From: an uncultured Chloroflexota bacterium
Lineage (GTDB): Bacteria; Chloroflexota; Anaerolineae; B4-G1; DUEL01
Length of the DNA stretch: 8,691 nucleotides
NCBI GenBank assembly: GCA_937138275.1
Contig: CAKZOY010000168.1
Location: 1-8,691, forward strand
Direction of reading: 5' to 3'
Shown here: positions 6,140-8,691 of the stretch, piece by piece
Layout: every line of letters starts with the position of its first letter
Position numbering within the stretch: the stretch's first letter is position 1
Made by a program: the position numbers and the translations under genes
The notes under the pieces: generated by a model
Seen by the model: only the letters and a program-made list of their open reading frames with translations
What the model was told of the DNA's origin: nothing
Databases searched by the model: none

Positions 6140-7135
6140 ATGGAAACTCTAACCGCCCTGATCGTTATCTTCATCCTTGCCATCGTGCCGATGCTTCTTT
6201 ACGCTCTGGTCCTCTGGTGGATGGACCGCTACGAGAAGGAACCGCTGGGCCTGATCCTGGCCTCGTTCCTCTGGGGCGCCATCCCGGCCATCATTTTCTC
6301 CCTCATCGCCCAGTTGGTGATGGACATCCCGATCTCCGCGATGGGACCCGGCATAGGGTATGAACTGGTGGGGTCCAGCCTGATCGCTCCAGTCACCGAG
6401 GAGATATTCAAAGGCATCGCCCTCTTTCTCCTACTCTGGCGTTTCCGCCGGGAAATAGACACCCCGCTGGACGGCATCCTCTACGGCGGGCTGGTGGGAT
6501 TCGGCTTCGCCACCACCGAAAACTTCTTCTACTTCCTCAGCGCCTACGAGATGGAAGGATTGGGCGCGGCGCTGATGCTGGCCTTCTTCCGCGCCGTCCT
6601 CTTCGGGCTGAACCACGCCCTCTTCACCGCCTGCACCGGTCTGGGAATCGCCCTGGCCCGCACATCCCCTCATCGGGAAGTGCGAGTGATCGCCCCCATC
6701 ATGGGCCTGCTGGCGGCCATGACGCTCCACGGGATTCACAACTTCGGTGCGACCCTGGCGTCGCTGACCTGCTGGTCACTGCTTATTAGTATTCTGGCCG
6801 ATTGGGGCGGTGTGCTGGCGTTGGTCGGGCTGATCATCCTCTTCTCTGTCCGGGAGCGGACCTACCTGGTGCGCTATCTGGATGAGGAAGTCCGGGAAGG
6901 CAGAATCCCCGCCGAGGATTACCCGGTCATCTGCTCCTACTGGCGCCGGGTGGGTCGGCGCCTGGAAGTTTTGCTGCGGGGGGATCTCCGCCACTGGAAG
7001 CGCCTGGGGCATTACTACCGGGTCGCTTCCGAACTGGCCTTCGCCAAACACCGCCTGGAGACGGTCGGAGCGGACGCGGATACCCGCCGTCACATTGGCC
7101 AGTTGCGGCGAGACCTGGAGCGATTGCAGAGATAA
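6140..7135 (+). CDS. PrsW-family glutamic intramembrane protease
   Basis: The 331-residue protein belongs to the PrsW family, membrane proteases related to the CAAX/ABI group; Bacillus PrsW cleaves an anti-sigma factor. Visible family motifs are the post-TM1 D29-R-Y-E-K-E-P-L, the catalytic-region E87-E88-I-F-K91, D111-G-I-L-Y-G-G with F-A-T-T-E127-N128, H159 in N-H-A-L-F-T, and H197-G-I-H200-N-F. Several hydrophobic helices are visible (about 6-28, 36-61, 90-100, 113-124, 143-170, 184-205 and 213-237). After about residue 237 comes a soluble, charged tail of roughly 95 residues, longer than the minimal fold and likely cytoplasmic. AAGGAG (6126-6131) lies 8 nt before the ATG and overlaps the PHP stop codon. 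No anti-sigma or sigma gene is adjacent, so the target is unknown. Classification is confident; role in stress signalling is inferred from relatives. Confidence 0.9.
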   Translation: METLTALIVIFILAIVPMLLYALVLWWMDRYEKEPLGLILASFLWGAIPAIIFSLIAQLVMDIPISAMGPGIGYELVGSSLIAPVTEEIFKGIALFLLLWRFRREIDTPLDGILYGGLVGFGFATTENFFYFLSAYEMEGLGAALMLAFFRAVLFGLNHALFTACTGLGIALARTSPHREVRVIAPIMGLLAAMTLHGIHNFGATLASLTCWSLLISILADWGGVLALVGLIILFSVRERTYLVRYLDEEVREGRIPAEDYPVICSYWRRVGRRLEVLLRGDLRHWKRLGHYYRVASELAFAKHRLETVGADADTRRHIGQLRRDLERLQR

Positions 7136-7142
7136 TGCCCGT

Positions 7143-7171
7143 TTGACAGAACCCCTCTTATCGGCTATAAT
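7143..7171 (+). promoter_or_regulatory. Consensus sigma70 promoter of secD
   Basis: TTGACA at 7143-7148 and TATAAT at 7166-7171 match the sigma70 consensus at all twelve positions with the ideal 17-bp spacer. Transcription should start near 7177-7179, giving a leader of about 30 nt. It begins 7 bp after the PrsW-type stop codon, so secD is set up as a separate, strongly expressed unit. Confidence 0.9.
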
Positions 7172-7208
7172 CCCACCGTTCTAATCGTCGGAATATCCAG
7201 GGGAATCT

Positions 7209-8663
7209 ATGGAGAGAAGAGACCGAATCCTGCTTGTCGTCATCCTTCTGCTGGCCGTTCTGGCCGTCTACGTGGACCTCAACATTGACCACCCGTCCTG
7301 GCTGGAGAACCTGCTGGTCTGGCAGCCGGAGGGGGTGCGCAAAATCGCCATCCGCTACGGCCTGGACCTGCGCGGCGGCCTGAAAGTCTCGCTGGTCGCC
7401 GATGTGCCCGAGGGCCAGGAGGTGGAGCGCACCAGTCTGGAGACGGCCCGCCAGATCGTGGAGAACCGGGTCAACGGCCTGGGGCTGGCAGAGACCATCG
7501 TCCAGATTCAGGGCAACCGGCGCATCATCGTGGAAATCCCGGGGATTGACGAGCCCGAAGTAGCGATAGAAATCATCCGCGGGACGGCCCTGCTGGAGTT
7601 CGTGGACGCCGGGTATACCCCGCCCCCCAGGGGCGCGGTCATCACCACCACCGTGGGCGGCCCGCCCCGTCTGGGAGAAACGGCACCCGTAACCGCCACC
7701 CCCTCCCCGCAGATACCACCCCTGACCACCGGGCCCATCTCCCCGATGGAGACTATCACCCCGACGGCCGAGACCCTCCCGCCAGGCACCTACCGCACCG
7801 TCCTCACCGGCAAGGGGCTCAAGGCGGTAGGGCTGGACCGGGACGACCTGGGATATTACATCCCCTTTGAACTCAACGATGAGGAGGCCCAGGTCTTCGC
7901 AGAATACACGGCCTCTCACGTCGGCCAGTACCTGTGCATTGTGCTGGACAACGTCGTCATCTCCTGCCCGCAGATTCAGGAAGCGATCCCGGGCGGCCGC
8001 GGGCGGATCACCCTGGGGGATGCCACCTACCAGGAAGCGCGCGGGTTGGCCATCCAGTTGCAGTACGGCGCGCTCCCGATCCCGCTCCGCGTGGAGACCG
8101 CCACCACCGTCGGCCCCACTTTGGGGGAGATCTCCGTCCAGAAGAGCGTACGCGCTGGCATCATCGGCCTTTCCATCGTCCTGCTGTTTATGCTGGTATA
8201 CTACCGCGTCCTGGGCGGCGTCGCCGACTTGGCCCTGCTGCTCTACGCGGGGCTCAACCTGGCCCTCTACAAACTGGCACCGGTCACCCTGACCCTGCCG
8301 GGCATCGCCGGTTTCCTCCTCTCCGCCGGGATGGCGGTGGACGCCAACATCCTGGTCTTTGAGCGGGTGAAGGAAGAAATCCGCGCCGGGCGCAGCCTGA
8401 AGGCAGCGCTGGAGACCGGATTCAGCCGGGCCTGGACCTCCATTCGGGACTCCCAGGTTTCCATCCTGATTGCCTGTGCAGTTCTCTACTTCTTCGGCAA
8501 CACCTTCGGCGCCAGCGCGGTGAAAGGATTCGCTTTGACGCTGGCCATCGGTACGACGATCAACCTCTTTACGGCCATTGTCGTCACCCGCACCCTCCTG
8601 CGCGGGCTCCTTCAGGTGGCCGGAGAATGGCTCCGCAACCGGATGGCCCTGCTGGGCGTATAA
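7209..8663 (+). CDS. secD: SecD, Sec translocase accessory membrane subunit
   Basis: The 484-residue protein is SecD, which works with SecF beside SecYEG and uses the proton motive force to pull exported proteins through the membrane. TM1 is at about 8-24. It is followed by the signature G51-L-D-L-R-G-G57 and the periplasmic P1 region, whose helix contains E85-N-R-V-N-G-L-G. The five C-terminal helices lie at about 314-332, 338-356, 362-384, 415-430 and 440-461. The fourth TM segment carries G374-M-A-V-D378-A-N-I-L-V-F-E-R, with the conserved Asp that is linked to proton flow in characterised SecD. At 484 residues it is shorter than the E. coli protein (615). It has a Pro/Thr-rich stretch at about 137-194 with no predicted structure, inserted in P1. 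AGGGG (7199-7203) precedes the ATG. secF, commonly the next gene, is not reached before the window ends. Confidence 0.95.
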   Translation: MERRDRILLVVILLLAVLAVYVDLNIDHPSWLENLLVWQPEGVRKIAIRYGLDLRGGLKVSLVADVPEGQEVERTSLETARQIVENRVNGLGLAETIVQIQGNRRIIVEIPGIDEPEVAIEIIRGTALLEFVDAGYTPPPRGAVITTTVGGPPRLGETAPVTATPSPQIPPLTTGPISPMETITPTAETLPPGTYRTVLTGKGLKAVGLDRDDLGYYIPFELNDEEAQVFAEYTASHVGQYLCIVLDNVVISCPQIQEAIPGGRGRITLGDATYQEARGLAIQLQYGALPIPLRVETATTVGPTLGEISVQKSVRAGIIGLSIVLLFMLVYYRVLGGVADLALLLYAGLNLALYKLAPVTLTLPGIAGFLLSAGMAVDANILVFERVKEEIRAGRSLKAALETGFSRAWTSIRDSQVSILIACAVLYFFGNTFGASAVKGFALTLAIGTTINLFTAIVVTRTLLRGLLQVAGEWLRNRMALLGV

Positions 8664-8691
8664 CACGTAACACGTAATACGTAATGCGTAA
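8661..8691 (+). repeat. Tandem 7-bp repeat starting at the secD stop codon
   Basis: Four consecutive units fit TAAYRCG (starts at 8661, 8668, 8675 and 8682), followed by the first three bases of a fifth at the window edge. The first unit's TAA is the secD stop codon. Unit changes are all transitions at positions 4 and 5. The period equals that of the array at 3760-3813 but the unit sequence differs. The array is cut by the end of the window, so its full length and any inverted half cannot be seen. Confidence 0.8.

Noticed and set aside
7158..8666. A 502-codon open frame on the minus strand covering all of secD
   Set aside because: Its product is a low-complexity Gly/Gln/Asp-rich sequence with no motif, and it mirrors the strongly supported SecD. 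Long antisense frames are expected opposite G+C-rich coding sequence.

Overview
All eight genes in this window lie on the plus strand, in G+C-rich DNA (about two thirds by eye) with tight gene spacing and mostly GGAGG-type ribosome binding sites. The best guess for the source is a member of the Chloroflexota, probably Anaerolineae-like. This rests on recalled family resemblance: the 61-residue two-CxxC zinc ribbon, the tandem-type GNAT protein and a short SecD with a Pro/Thr-rich insertion. It is inference, not a database result. There is no rRNA, tRNA, CRISPR array, insertion sequence or phage gene. The window is mostly housekeeping-style or poorly studied chromosomal DNA rather than an obvious accessory island.

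Region 1 (about 21-3761) reads as one operon. A sigma70-type promoter (TTGTCT-16-TATAAT) drives a zinc-ribbon protein, a GNAT acetyltransferase, a cysteine-rich 4Fe-4S protein and a HerA-type ATPase. The gaps are only 10, 3 and 3 bp. The HerA-like protein has a HAS-barrel-like N-terminus and intact Walker motifs, but no NurA nuclease gene is next to it. The iron-sulfur protein has 18 cysteines, eight in two ferredoxin motifs and ten in two extra clusters. This Fe-S/HerA pair is the least explained combination here.

Region 2 (3762-5341) begins with a palindromic array of 7-bp repeats that starts inside the HerA-like stop codon. It is followed by a 65-residue protein with two membrane segments and a family GH4 glycosidase (6-phospho-beta-glucosidase-like, NAD+ and metal dependent). 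No sugar transporter is present.

Region 3 (5338-7135) begins with a bulged G/C hairpin over the GH4 stop codon. It continues with a PHP-domain metal-dependent phosphoesterase that starts at GTG, and a PrsW-type intramembrane protease 12 bp further on.

Region 4 (7143-8691) has an exact consensus promoter (TTGACA-17-TATAAT) and a short leader, then secD, the membrane subunit of the Sec accessory translocase. A second 7-bp tandem repeat with a different consensus starts exactly at the secD stop codon and runs off the window.

The most notable non-coding signal is this repeated arrangement: three of the gene ends carry a repeat or hairpin fused to the stop codon, and two of these have a strict 7-bp period with different unit sequences.
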